From NCBI GenBank assembly GCA_001873065.1, contig MNYM01000005.1, positions 26,805 through 90,804 of the forward strand: a stretch of 64,000 nucleotides of DNA. Direction: 5' to 3'. The first letter of the stretch is position 1, and every line of letters begins with the position of its first letter. The translations under genes and the position numbers were made by a program. The stretch comes from Flavobacteriaceae bacterium CG2_30_31_66 (GTDB lineage Bacteria > Bacteroidota > Bacteroidia > Flavobacteriales > Flavobacteriaceae). Under the pieces are notes generated by a model. The model had not been told where the DNA came from and did no database searches. It saw only the letters and a program-made list of their open reading frames with translations. This document shows positions 10,399-20,915 of this stretch, piece by piece.

Positions 10399-11142
10399 AT
10401 GAAATTAAGCTTAAAATGTATAGTAATTGTTGTGATAAATTTTTGTTGCAACTGTTATTTATCCGCACAAAATACCCCAATTGAAAAAGTTATCGCAATA
10501 AAAAGTAAAATAAATATTCCTCCTTTGAACGTTATTATTGATTCTGTCTTAAAAAATAACGCAATGCTTAAATTCCGAAAACAAGGGATAGGTGTAAAAG
10601 AATCAACACTAGAGTCAGAGAAAATTTATTGGACAAGAAATTTGGGTATTCAAGCAGAAACGAGATATGGAACTTTAAATAGCTTTTCAACAAGTGCTGA
10701 CGGAAATTCAACAGCCGCTTTTGCAACAACTGCCACTCAATTTAATTATAGTGCGGGAATATATTTGAAGTTTCCCGTTTTTGATTTTTTGAACAGAAAA
10801 AAGCAAATAACGCTTGCAAGACTTGAAATTGAACAAGCAATAAGTATTGAGCAATCTTTAAAAGATGAAATAAGACAAAATGTGATAAAATTATATCATG
10901 ATTTACTATTAAAACAAAGAATACTTCAAATACGATCTGAAAGTTTGGGAAGTGGACGAGTTAATATGCAAATGGCTGAAAAAGAATTTAGAAATGGAGT
11001 CATTCAAGTCACAGAATATGCTCGAATTTCTGGAATTACTTCAAATTTAGAGGCAGATTATGAATTCGCAAAGTCAGAATTTATCATCGCTAAAAGTATC
11101 TTAGAAGACATGGCAGGATTTAATTTTGGCATCACTAATTGA
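10399..11142 (+). CDS. TolC-like outer membrane efflux family protein, short form
   Basis: Signal peptide, 'VKESTLESEKIYWTRNLGIQAETRYG', coiled-coil OEP-like 'ARLEIEQAISIEQSLKDEIRQNVIKLYHDLLLKQRIL'; about half of normal OEP length. Confidence 0.7.
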   Translation: MKLSLKCIVIVVINFCCNCYLSAQNTPIEKVIAIKSKINIPPLNVIIDSVLKNNAMLKFRKQGIGVKESTLESEKIYWTRNLGIQAETRYGTLNSFSTSADGNSTAAFATTATQFNYSAGIYLKFPVFDFLNRKKQITLARLEIEQAISIEQSLKDEIRQNVIKLYHDLLLKQRILQIRSESLGSGRVNMQMAEKEFRNGVIQVTEYARISGITSNLEADYEFAKSEFIIAKSILEDMAGFNFGITN

Positions 11143-11149
11143 AAAAAAA

Positions 11150-13537
11150 ATGAATATTATTGAATTTTTAAGACTCATTATAAAGCATTTAAGGCTGTTG
11201 ATTATTGCGCCTTTTTTGCTTGCTATTTTGGTTATAATGCTCACGATGAAACCTAGTTTTAAATATTCATCCCAAACCATTTTATATACAGGTCTTGCAA
11301 CAGGCAGCTCTATTGAAATGGAAAAAACGTTTAATTATTTTGCCACAAATTCTGCTTTTGACAATTTAATTAACATCATAAATTCAAGAGAAACCCAAGA
11401 AGAAGTTGCCATCAGATTGTTAACGCAACATTTAATGCTTCCTGGGGCAAATCCAAAGTATATATCAAAAAAATTATATGACGAATTTAAAATAAAAATT
11501 CCGAGTCACATTTACAATTACATCGAAAAAGATGAGATTACTGATGTTTCAAAAAAAGATTCAATCGAAAACTATTATAAGAAAAAACCACTATTTCCCA
11601 GAGAAATAAATCCTATTAATTATGAAAAAACAGTTAAAAATTTGACAGTTTTAATGAGAAGTAGCAATGATAATTTTATTTATGAAATACTCAATTATGA
11701 AGATGACCATTATTCTTTGAAAGAATTATCAACCATAAGTGCCACTAGAATCAATTCAAGTGATTTGGTAAAAATGAGTTACACCACAAACGACCCAGGA
11801 ATTTGCCAACAAACATTGGCAATTTATAATGAAGTTTGCATCAAAAATTATAAAAATATCAAAGAAAATAGGTCTGATGCTGTTGTCAAATATTTTGAAG
11901 AACAACTCGTAGAAGCCAATAAAAAACTTAAAATCGCAGAAGATAAATTATTAGAATTCAATAAATCCTACAATATCATCAATTACTATGAGCAAAGTAA
12001 AGCTGTTGCAGTAGTAAAGGAAGATATGGAAGTAGATTATAATAATAAAAAAGCAAAATTGGCTGGAACGATTGCAGCAACAAAAAAAATTGAAGAAAAA
12101 CTAGAAATCCAGAAAAAAATTCAAATTTTAAACAATGAGGTTTTAGATAAAAAGAAAAAACTGGGCAATTTGAACTACGAAATTGCAATTAATGAAACAA
12201 TGTTAACTTCGGATAAAAACCAAACAATTGCCAAAGAATTAATTGCATTAAAAAGTGAAAGAGAAAAACTAACGGACGATATTCAACAACAAGTTAATCA
12301 AATATATCAATTTGAAAATTCTATTGAAGGCATTCAAAGAGGAAAAGCACTCCCTGAATGGTTAGATAATGTGATTGAAACCGAAAATTTGAAAGCAAGT
12401 ATTGGCGTGATGGATAAACGCAACAAAGATTTCAAAGAGCAATATTCCATTTATGCTCCTGCTGGGGCAAATATCAAAAGAATTGAACGCGAAATTTCGG
12501 TTTCAGAACAAGGCTATTTAGAAATTTTACATGGATTAAACTTAGCCAAACTGAAACTCCAAGACAACGAATTATCATCCAATTTAAAAACAATTGATGC
12601 ACCATACTATCCATTATCTCCAATTCCAGGAAAAAGAAAAATTCTTGTTGTGGCTGCTCTGTTTTTAGGAACTATATTAATTTTAGCTATCATTTTATTA
12701 ATGGAATTTTTTGACAACACGCTGAAAAATTCAGAAAAAGCAACAAAAAAATTAGGGTTAAAATCATTGGGAATGATTCCGAAAATTTTATTAAATCCTG
12801 GAAATATGAATTTTCAATTTATTCAAAATAGATTAATAGAAATCATCACTCAAAATATCAAACAATTTATAAATACACATTCAACAGCAAATGAGGTTAA
12901 AACCATAACTATTTTTAGTACTCAAAAAATGGAAGGAAAAACAGTTTTAGCTGGTAATATTTTAAAAATTTTAAAAAAAGAAGGAAAAAAAGTACTATTT
13001 TTAACCTATTCTGAAAAACAAAAAGCTTTATTTCAATCAAAAAAATCTCCAATAATTAATAAAATTTTTGGTTATCCTGATCCACGAGTTGATGTTGATA
13101 ACATTTTTTTGGCTGACGTTTCATCTTATCTTGAAAATCGAGAAATCAGAATCTATAATTTGAATGAACAATTTGATAAAGTGTCAAATTATACTGATAT
13201 TTTAGAACAAAGTAATTTAAAAATTGATTATATCCCTGATTATGTGATGATTGAGTTACCTGCAATGATTTATAATAATTATCCAACAACTTTGATTAGC
13301 AATGCCGACTTTAATATTTTGACTTGTAGATCAAATAGAACTTGGGCAGAAGCAGACAAAACAATTCTCGAAAATTTGTTGCAATTATCCCCTTCAAAAA
13401 TTAATTTTATTTTGAATGGTGTAAATATCAACGAAATTGAGGCTGTTCTTGGTGATCTTCCTAAAAAAAGAAGTACCATTAGAAAAAAAATAAAATCTAT
13501 ATTTAAGTTTCAATTTTTTTCTAAAAATCAAATTTAA
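11150..13537 (+). CDS. Wzz/Wzc-like exopolysaccharide chain-length/export protein with degenerate BY-kinase-like domain
   Basis: Two TM segments flanking long coiled coil, 'PYYPLSPIPGKRKILVVAALFLG' PCP motif, 'FSTQKMEGKTVLAGNIL' P-loop-like; ATG 11150 preferred. Confidence 0.85.
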   Translation: MNIIEFLRLIIKHLRLLIIAPFLLAILVIMLTMKPSFKYSSQTILYTGLATGSSIEMEKTFNYFATNSAFDNLINIINSRETQEEVAIRLLTQHLMLPGANPKYISKKLYDEFKIKIPSHIYNYIEKDEITDVSKKDSIENYYKKKPLFPREINPINYEKTVKNLTVLMRSSNDNFIYEILNYEDDHYSLKELSTISATRINSSDLVKMSYTTNDPGICQQTLAIYNEVCIKNYKNIKENRSDAVVKYFEEQLVEANKKLKIAEDKLLEFNKSYNIINYYEQSKAVAVVKEDMEVDYNNKKAKLAGTIAATKKIEEKLEIQKKIQILNNEVLDKKKKLGNLNYEIAINETMLTSDKNQTIAKELIALKSEREKLTDDIQQQVNQIYQFENSIEGIQRGKALPEWLDNVIETENLKASIGVMDKRNKDFKEQYSIYAPAGANIKRIEREISVSEQGYLEILHGLNLAKLKLQDNELSSNLKTIDAPYYPLSPIPGKRKILVVAALFLGTILILAIILLMEFFDNTLKNSEKATKKLGLKSLGMIPKILLNPGNMNFQFIQNRLIEIITQNIKQFINTHSTANEVKTITIFSTQKMEGKTVLAGNILKILKKEGKKVLFLTYSEKQKALFQSKKSPIINKIFGYPDPRVDVDNIFLADVSSYLENREIRIYNLNEQFDKVSNYTDILEQSNLKIDYIPDYVMIELPAMIYNNYPTTLISNADFNILTCRSNRTWAEADKTILENLLQLSPSKINFILNGVNINEIEAVLGDLPKKRSTIRKKIKSIFKFQFFSKNQI

Positions 13538-13548
13538 ATTAAAATTTT

Positions 13549-14931
13549 ATGAAAACCCTCAAAAAAATTATTCGCGAAGATAATTTTCTTTCATTAACAG
13601 GAAATGTTGTAATTGCTATTTTAGGAATTGCAAGTTTTGCTTTGCTTGCCAGAAGTTTGTCTTTGGAGGTTTTTGGTGAATGGGTTTTATTTATTGCAGC
13701 AGGTTCATTTGTTGAAATGTTTCGTTTTGGAATTACCAATACTGGACTCATAAGGTATTTATCTGGCGCAGATGATTCTTCAAGAATTAAATTGATTGGT
13801 TCAAATGCTTTGATTGGTTTTGGAGCTACAACCCTAATTGCCATAATCATTTATGTATGTAATATTTTTTTCTACGAATCAATCAACAATGCTGGTTATG
13901 GATTGTTTTTTAAATGGTATCCATTATTGGCATTTTTAAATTTACCATGGAATAATGCCTTGGTTGTATTGCAAGCAGACAGAAAATATGCACAAATTCT
14001 ACTCTTAAAAACAATCAATAGTGGCGTTTTCTTTTTAGTAATTGTAGCTCATTTTAGTAAACTTAATTTGAGTTTAAATCAATTGGTTATTGCATTATTG
14101 ATTATTAATGCTATGACTTCTTTGATCAGTTTAATTTTGGGTTGGGACGGCATAAAACACGTTGTAAAAGCAACAAATGAAACCAGTAAAACTTTATTAA
14201 ACTTCGGAAAATACACCACTTTCACGCTGATTGGCACCAATTTATTGAGAAATGTTGATACGTTAATTCTTAGTTTAAGCCCTCTTGGAAATGCTGCTGT
14301 AGCTTTGTATAGTATTCCATTAAAACTCACTGAATTGCAACAAATTCCTCTGAGAAGTTTTGTGGCAACTGCATTTCCTAAAATGTCAAAAGCCAGCGTT
14401 CAAGGAAAAGCGGAGGAAGTAAAAGAGTTGTTTTATCAGTATTCTGGGGCATTATCTTATCTATTTGTTTTCATAAGTCTCTTTACATTCATTTTTGCCG
14501 AATTTTTCGTTCAATTACTCTCTGGAAATCAATATCTAGAAACTAGTCCTAACGGATTTAATGTGGTAAATATCGTACGTGTTTTTTCACTTTACGGACT
14601 TTTATTACCTATCGATAGAATGACTGGGATTGCACTTGACAGCATCAATAAACCAAAAATAAACGCAGTTAAAGTATTCATTATGTTGTTTGCAAATATT
14701 TTAGGTGATTTAGTGGCAATTTTTATTTTTAAATCATTGATGCTAGTTGCAGTTGCTTCCATTGTCTTTACTGCCATCGGCATCTGGATGGGAATGTATT
14801 TTTTAACAAAGGAAATACCATTGTCTTACAAAGAAATTTTTTCTTCTGGTATCAAATTTTACCTTTCTATGTTCAACAAAATCACAAAACATCGATATGA
14901 AAATATTGTAAAACTTGAGAGAAAATTTTAA
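13549..14931 (+). CDS. Polysaccharide flippase (Wzx/MATE-like oligosaccharide translocase)
   Basis: Poly-TM; 'LTGNVVIAILGIASFALLARSLSLEVFGEWVLF' flippase N-terminus. Confidence 0.88.
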   Translation: MKTLKKIIREDNFLSLTGNVVIAILGIASFALLARSLSLEVFGEWVLFIAAGSFVEMFRFGITNTGLIRYLSGADDSSRIKLIGSNALIGFGATTLIAIIIYVCNIFFYESINNAGYGLFFKWYPLLAFLNLPWNNALVVLQADRKYAQILLLKTINSGVFFLVIVAHFSKLNLSLNQLVIALLIINAMTSLISLILGWDGIKHVVKATNETSKTLLNFGKYTTFTLIGTNLLRNVDTLILSLSPLGNAAVALYSIPLKLTELQQIPLRSFVATAFPKMSKASVQGKAEEVKELFYQYSGALSYLFVFISLFTFIFAEFFVQLLSGNQYLETSPNGFNVVNIVRVFSLYGLLLPIDRMTGIALDSINKPKINAVKVFIMLFANILGDLVAIFIFKSLMLVAVASIVFTAIGIWMGMYFLTKEIPLSYKEIFSSGIKFYLSMFNKITKHRYENIVKLERKF

Positions 14932-14934
14932 ACC

Positions 14935-16416
14935 ATGGAAACAGAAAGTAACATCAATCCATTTGAAAATTATTCAGGGTCAAACAACCTTGCAAAACCA
15001 GGATTTTTACTTTCTGTTTTGGCTTTTATTGCTTTTGTGGCAATTGTCATAGCAAAATTTCAAATCATTGGCATTGGACTATTTTTTGCAGTGGTTATTG
15101 GAATTGTTTACTTGAATTATATTTTTAATCATCCAATAATTGGTTTTTATACAGCTATTTCACTCAATTTTATTTTATTGGGTTTAGGGCGTTATGTTAC
15201 AGGTTTACCTCTTGGATTTGGCATTGATGGCATTCTTATCTTGACTTATGTTGCACTATTTTTTAATAAATTTAAAGAGCGAATAGATTTAACTCCTATC
15301 AAAAAAGATGTCACAATTTTAGTGATAATTTGGTTTGGATATTCCATTTTACAACTTGCAAATCCCGAAGCAAGAAGCGTTTCTGCATGGATTTCAGGTA
15401 GAGGAATTGCTTTTTATCCATTGTTGTTTGTTCCTCTCACACTCTACTTCATTGATACTCACAAAAAATTAAATATTTTTTTATATGTTTGGGCTATTTT
15501 CTCAATACTCGCTACTTTAAAAGGCATTATGCAACTGTATTTTGGCGTTGATGCGGCAGAACAAGCTTGGCTTAATGAGGGGAGTTACAAAACTCATATT
15601 TTATTTGGCAAACTTCGGGTATTTTCATTTTACAGTGACGCAGGACAATTTGGTGCAAATCAAGGATATACAGGAGTTGTTTTCTTGATATATTCACTTT
15701 CACAAAAAGAATTACTATCTAAAATATTTTTCATTTTAGTAGGACTTTTAGGGATTTATGGTATGGTAATTTCCGGAACAAGAGGTGCATTGAGCGTTCC
15801 AATGGCTGGCTTTATGACGTACTTTTTTTTGAGTAAAAATATAAAAGTATTGAGTGCTGGTATTTTATTTTTAATTTGTGTTTTTATATTTTTTAAGTTT
15901 ACCATGATTGGTCAGGGAAATTCCCAAATACGAAGAATGAGAACTGCTTTTGATCCAAATGATGCCTCACTTCAAGTCCGCTTAAACAATCAAAAAATAC
16001 TAAAAAATTATCTTGCATCAAGACCTTTTGGGGGAGGAATTGGTCATGGAGGAACAAAAGCCCAAAAATATTTACCAAATGCTTTTCTATCAAATGTAGC
16101 AACAGATAGTTGGTATGTTTTAATTTGGGTTGAACAAGGAATTATTGGATTATTACTTCATTTAAGTATTCTTTTCTATATCATGGGAAAAGCAAGTTTC
16201 AATGTAATGTTCAGAATTCGCGATCCAATTTTAAGGTATAAAATATCAGCTTTGATTGCCGGAATGGCAGGAATCATGGTGGCTTCTTACGGAAATGCAG
16301 TTTTAGGTCAAATGCCAACTGCGCTTCTAATTTATGCAACAATGGCAATCATCTTAAATACAAAAGTCATAGAAGATTCAGAAAAAAATTCTGAAGAAGC
16401 AATTTTAAAAAAATAA
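14935..16416 (+). CDS. O-antigen ligase/polymerase family (Wzy-like) membrane protein
   Basis: Poly-TM, 'VISGTRGALSVPMAG', 'RPFGGGIGHGG' O-antigen ligase-type motifs. Confidence 0.83.
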   Translation: METESNINPFENYSGSNNLAKPGFLLSVLAFIAFVAIVIAKFQIIGIGLFFAVVIGIVYLNYIFNHPIIGFYTAISLNFILLGLGRYVTGLPLGFGIDGILILTYVALFFNKFKERIDLTPIKKDVTILVIIWFGYSILQLANPEARSVSAWISGRGIAFYPLLFVPLTLYFIDTHKKLNIFLYVWAIFSILATLKGIMQLYFGVDAAEQAWLNEGSYKTHILFGKLRVFSFYSDAGQFGANQGYTGVVFLIYSLSQKELLSKIFFILVGLLGIYGMVISGTRGALSVPMAGFMTYFFLSKNIKVLSAGILFLICVFIFFKFTMIGQGNSQIRRMRTAFDPNDASLQVRLNNQKILKNYLASRPFGGGIGHGGTKAQKYLPNAFLSNVATDSWYVLIWVEQGIIGLLLHLSILFYIMGKASFNVMFRIRDPILRYKISALIAGMAGIMVASYGNAVLGQMPTALLIYATMAIILNTKVIEDSEKNSEEAILKK

Positions 16417-16460
16417 AATATTTACGATTAATCATTCAATAACCCTAAAATAATTACCTC

Positions 16461-17399
16461 ATGAACTACAGAAATATAACAGCCCTTAACAATATCATTC
16501 TCAAAAGATTAAGTATTATTCCACGTGATTTTGATTTGATAGTTGGTGTTCCTAGAAGTGGTATGCTTCCAGCAAATTTGTTAGCACTTTATCTAAACAG
16601 ACCATACACAGATATTCATTCGTTTTTGAATGGTCACATTTATAAAGCTGGTGCAAGAAGTCAGTTTTTTGATATTTCTGAGTTTAAAAAAATCTTAGTA
16701 GTTGATGATAGTATTGCTTCTGGTTCAGCAATGATTGAGGTAAAAGAAAGTCTAAAACACTTAGAATCAAAGTTTGATATTAAATATTGTGCGGTTTATA
16801 TCATTCCAGGAAAAGAAAAAATGGTTGATTATTTCTTTGAAATTGTGCCACTTCCAAGATATTTTCAATGGAATATTTTGAATCATACAACACTTGAAAA
16901 AGCGTGTTTTGATATTGATGGTGTTTTGTGTGAAGATCCTTTACCAGAACAAAATGATGATGGTGAAAAATATATTGATTTTATTTTAAACGCGCCACCA
17001 TTATTTATTCCTGGAAGTAAAATAGGTACAATTGTCACTTCAAGATTGGAAAAATATCGAAAAGAAACCGAAACGTGGCTAAAAAACAACAACATCAAAT
17101 ACAATGATTTGGTAATGCTTGATTTGCCAAACATGGCTGCTCGTCAAAAGGCAAACAATCATGGAGACCATAAAGCAAAAGCATATATGGCAAAACCTTA
17201 TGTGCTATTTGTTGAAAGTGAACTTCATCAAGCAATTGAAATCAATAGAATTTCTAAAAAACCAGTTTTGTGTACAGCAAATTTTGAAATGATTTTTGAA
17301 TCTGAATCTTTTATGTACAATCTTAAAAGCGGAAAACACCTTCCTTTTTTAAGAAAATATGGATTAAAATTGAGAGATTTTCTAAAAAAATTCAAATAA
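16461..17399 (+). CDS. Phosphoribosyltransferase domain fused to HAD-like domain, EPS-locus protein
   Basis: PRPP motif 'ILVVDDSIASGSAMIE' and 'VGVPRSGMLPANLLALYL'; HAD motif I 'ACFDIDGVLCEDP'. Confidence 0.75.
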   Translation: MNYRNITALNNIILKRLSIIPRDFDLIVGVPRSGMLPANLLALYLNRPYTDIHSFLNGHIYKAGARSQFFDISEFKKILVVDDSIASGSAMIEVKESLKHLESKFDIKYCAVYIIPGKEKMVDYFFEIVPLPRYFQWNILNHTTLEKACFDIDGVLCEDPLPEQNDDGEKYIDFILNAPPLFIPGSKIGTIVTSRLEKYRKETETWLKNNNIKYNDLVMLDLPNMAARQKANNHGDHKAKAYMAKPYVLFVESELHQAIEINRISKKPVLCTANFEMIFESESFMYNLKSGKHLPFLRKYGLKLRDFLKKFK

Positions 17400-17446
17400 A
17401 TCTCTCCAATGAAAAACCCTAATATTCATTAAAAATTAGCTGATTT

Positions 17447-18649
17447 ATGATGACACTATTTAATCTTATCCAAATTCTGCTCCTTGTTTTACTTGGATTG
17501 GCAACACTTTATATTTTTATTTTTTCAATAGCTGGAATTTTTTACAAACAAAAACCATATTCTTTAAATGGAAAATTAAAAAAAATTGCAGTACTTATTC
17601 CTGGTTATAAAGAAGATGCTGTGATTATTGAGGTTGCAAATGCTGCTTTGCAACAATCTTATCCATCAGATTTTTTTGATCTAGTGATTATAGCAGATTC
17701 TTTTCAACCAAAAACTATTGAATCTCTAAAAAAATTACCAATTAAAGTGATTGAAGTTAGTTTTGAAAAAAGTACCAAATCAAAAGCACTAAATGCAGCA
17801 ATGGCATCATTAACAAAAAAATATGAAATTGCAGTGGTTTTAGATGCTGATAATGTGATGGAAAAAGATTTCTTGCACAAAATAAATACGACTTTCGAAC
17901 AGAATTTTATCGCAGTTCAAGGGCATAGAACTGCAAAAAACACCAATAATTCTTGGGCAATTCTTGATGCAATTAGCGAAGAAATTAACAATCATATTTT
18001 TAGAAAAGGTCACAGAGTCTTAGGACTTTCATCTGCAATTATTGGTTCAGGAATGGCTTTTAGATACGATTATTTTAAATCGCTCATGTCAACAGTAACT
18101 GCTGTAGGTGGTTTTGATAAAGAAATTGAATTAAAAATGCTCAAAGACGGACACAAAATCATGTATTTGGAAAATGCAATGGTGTATGATGAAAAAATCC
18201 AGAAATCAGAAGTATTCGAAAATCAACGCCGAAGATGGCTTTCTGCACAATTTCATTACTTCAAAAAAGATTTTTTGAATGCTTTGAAAGATTTGATTTT
18301 GAAAGGAAATGTTGATTATTTTGATAAAGCAATACAATTTATTCAACCACCAAGAATCTTATTATTAGGAGCTGTTCTAGTATTTAGTTTACTTTTTATT
18401 ATTGTAAATTATTTTTTTGAAAATTCAATTCCTTACTCAAAAATTTGGATTTTAATTTGTATTCTCTGTGTTTTATCATTCGCTTTTGCAATTCCAAGAT
18501 CATTTTATAATCGGAAAACACTTAATGCTTTGGCAAGTTTGCCAAAAGGAATGTTGGTGATGTTGCTGTCTTTATTTAAATTAAAAGGCGCAAATAAAAC
18601 ATTTATTCACACAGAACATACTTCAACAAACGAAAAATCAAAAACTTAA
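17447..18649 (+). CDS. Glycosyltransferase family 2, membrane-anchored
   Basis: 'IAVLIPGYKEDAVIIEVANAAL', 'VVLDADNVMEKDFL', 'QRRRWLSAQ' (Q/RxxRW). Confidence 0.9.
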   Translation: MMTLFNLIQILLLVLLGLATLYIFIFSIAGIFYKQKPYSLNGKLKKIAVLIPGYKEDAVIIEVANAALQQSYPSDFFDLVIIADSFQPKTIESLKKLPIKVIEVSFEKSTKSKALNAAMASLTKKYEIAVVLDADNVMEKDFLHKINTTFEQNFIAVQGHRTAKNTNNSWAILDAISEEINNHIFRKGHRVLGLSSAIIGSGMAFRYDYFKSLMSTVTAVGGFDKEIELKMLKDGHKIMYLENAMVYDEKIQKSEVFENQRRRWLSAQFHYFKKDFLNALKDLILKGNVDYFDKAIQFIQPPRILLLGAVLVFSLLFIIVNYFFENSIPYSKIWILICILCVLSFAFAIPRSFYNRKTLNALASLPKGMLVMLLSLFKLKGANKTFIHTEHTSTNEKSKT

Positions 18650-18671
18650 AATACAGAAATAATTCAATACA

Positions 18672-19727
18672 ATGAGTTCAAAAAGATTTGAAAAATTAGA
18701 GGCAATTAGAGGATTTGCAGCCATTTATGTGGTACTTTTCCATGTTTTGCCTCAAAAGATTTTCCTTTTTGGCATCAATATAGGAATCCTTTTTAGGTTT
18801 GGATCAGAAGCTGTGATTGTGTTTTTTATTTTGAGTGGTTTTGTAATTCGATATTCATTTGATAGATATCCAGATAAATCATTTAAATATTATTTTATAA
18901 GGCGATTTATAAGATTGTATGTCCCTTTAATTTTTATTTTTTTACTGGGTTATATTCTAAAATCGGTTCAAGAAGGAATGCTTGCAAATCCAGAATGGCA
19001 ATCATTATTTGGCAATTTATTGATGTTACAAGATGTCATTTCTTTAAAACCAAACGTAATTTCTGCCACTTATTTAGGAAATGGTGTGCTTTGGTCTTTG
19101 TCTTATGAATGGTGGTTTTACATGCTTTTCTTTTTAATTATCAAATTTTTTCCTGATAAAACTCGAAATAAATGGGTATATATATTATTGATAATTAGCG
19201 CATTATCCTATCTTTTTTTTCCATTTATCATCAATAGAGTGTTGATGTATTTTGCCACTTTTTGGATTGGTGTTTCACTTGCTGATTTATACCTCAAAAA
19301 CAAAGAAATTACCTTCAAAGCAATCCTACCATTTATCTATATTTTTGTTGGAATTCTATTGATTTTAAGTTTAAATCTTTATTTGAATTTTTCTTACACA
19401 AAAGTCTATGATTATCCTTTGGTTGCCTATCCAATTATTGAGTTAAGACATCTAACAGCCGCGTTTTTATTGATGTTTGCGGGTATCATTTGGCATCAAA
19501 TCCAATGGATTGGTTTTGACAAAATCTTTAGAATATTCAAATATTTAGCGCCATTTTCTTACGTGATTTATATTTCACATCATGATTTGGTTGTGGAAGC
19601 TACCTATTTGGATTTTATTGAAAATAAAGTCCTAAAATACAGTCTTTATATTCTAGTAATGTTGCTATTTTCTTACGTTTTGGAAGTTGTAATTTATGAA
19701 AGAATTAAAAGAAAAATAATACATTAA
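18672..19727 (+). CDS. Acyltransferase family 3 (OafA/OatA-like)
   Basis: 'KLEAIRGFAAIYVVLFHVLP', 'GSEAVIVFFILSGFVIRYSF', 'SLSYEWWFYM'. Confidence 0.92.
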   Translation: MSSKRFEKLEAIRGFAAIYVVLFHVLPQKIFLFGINIGILFRFGSEAVIVFFILSGFVIRYSFDRYPDKSFKYYFIRRFIRLYVPLIFIFLLGYILKSVQEGMLANPEWQSLFGNLLMLQDVISLKPNVISATYLGNGVLWSLSYEWWFYMLFFLIIKFFPDKTRNKWVYILLIISALSYLFFPFIINRVLMYFATFWIGVSLADLYLKNKEITFKAILPFIYIFVGILLILSLNLYLNFSYTKVYDYPLVAYPIIELRHLTAAFLLMFAGIIWHQIQWIGFDKIFRIFKYLAPFSYVIYISHHDLVVEATYLDFIENKVLKYSLYILVMLLFSYVLEVVIYERIKRKIIH

Positions 19728-19748
19728 AAATAACAAAAGAGGTCAAAA

Positions 19749-20909
19749 ATGAAAATAGGAATAGAAGGTCAACGACTTTTTCGTAAAAAAAAGCATGGCA
19801 TGGATATGGTTGCTTTAGAGTTGATAAAAAATCTCCAAATCATTGATAAAGAGAATGAATATTTCATTTTTGTAAAACCTGATGAAGATTACACAGCACT
19901 TAAAGAAACATCCAATTTCAAAATTATTCAATTAAAAGGAGGTCCTTATCCAATTTGGGAACAATTTGCGTTGCCAAAAGCAGCAAAAAAAATGGGATGT
20001 AATATATTGCATTGTACCAGTAATACTGCCCCAATTTTTACTGATATTCCATTGATAACTATTTTACATGATATTATTTACATGGAGAGTAGTTATTACA
20101 AAATTCTCACAGGAAGTGCATCTCCATATCAAAAGTTTGGAAACGTTTACCGAAAAATTATTGTGCCTTGGGTTGTCAAAAAAAGTGATAAAATTATCAC
20201 AGTATCTCATTTTGAAAAAAAACGAATTGCAGAATTTTTTGGAATGAAAAATGAAGGCAAACTCGATGCAATTTATAATGGAGTAAGTGAACATTTTAAG
20301 CGAATTTCCGACGAAAATGAATTGAAAAGAGTGCGAGAAAAATATCATTTGCCAGATCATTTTTTCTTCTTTTTAGGAAATACTGATCCAAAAAAAAACA
20401 CCTTAGGAACATTAAAAGCATTTTCTGATTTTTTAAAAGAGAGTAACTCCGATTATAAATTGGTGATGCTTGATTATGACGCAACTGAACTTCAAAAAAT
20501 ATTAATTGAAATTGGAGACACACAACTCATCAATCAAATTGTATTAACAGGCTACGTTATCAATACTGATTTGCCAGCAATATATTCATTATGCACCATT
20601 TTCTTATATCCATCTTTGCGCGAAAGTTTTGGAATTCCAATGCTTGAAGCTATGGGTTGTGGCGTTCCAGTAATCACCTCTAATACTTCATCAATGCCAG
20701 AAGTTGCAGGTGATGCCGCACACATTGTCAATCCTTTTCACCCACAAGAAATCACACAAGGATTGCATAAAATTATTTCTGATAAAACCTATTATCAAAC
20801 TCTTAGCGAAAAAGGACTGGAAAGAAACCAACTTTTTTCATGGAGAAACATGGCAAAAGAATATTTGAAACTTTATGAAATTATTTACACAAAACATTCA
20901 AAAAAATAG
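19749..20909 (+). CDS. Glycosyltransferase family 4
   Basis: '[40 protein letters not shown]' GT4 E-x7-E motif. Confidence 0.95.
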   Translation: MKIGIEGQRLFRKKKHGMDMVALELIKNLQIIDKENEYFIFVKPDEDYTALKETSNFKIIQLKGGPYPIWEQFALPKAAKKMGCNILHCTSNTAPIFTDIPLITILHDIIYMESSYYKILTGSASPYQKFGNVYRKIIVPWVVKKSDKIITVSHFEKKRIAEFFGMKNEGKLDAIYNGVSEHFKRISDENELKRVREKYHLPDHFFFFLGNTDPKKNTLGTLKAFSDFLKESNSDYKLVMLDYDATELQKILIEIGDTQLINQIVLTGYVINTDLPAIYSLCTIFLYPSLRESFGIPMLEAMGCGVPVITSNTSSMPEVAGDAAHIVNPFHPQEITQGLHKIISDKTYYQTLSEKGLERNQLFSWRNMAKEYLKLYEIIYTKHSKK

Positions 20910-20915
20910 GCAATC

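Noticed and set aside
13539-13850. 103-aa minus-strand ORF overlapping start of flippase
   Set aside because: Antisense to the N-terminus of the flippase; no RBS/promoter or domain.
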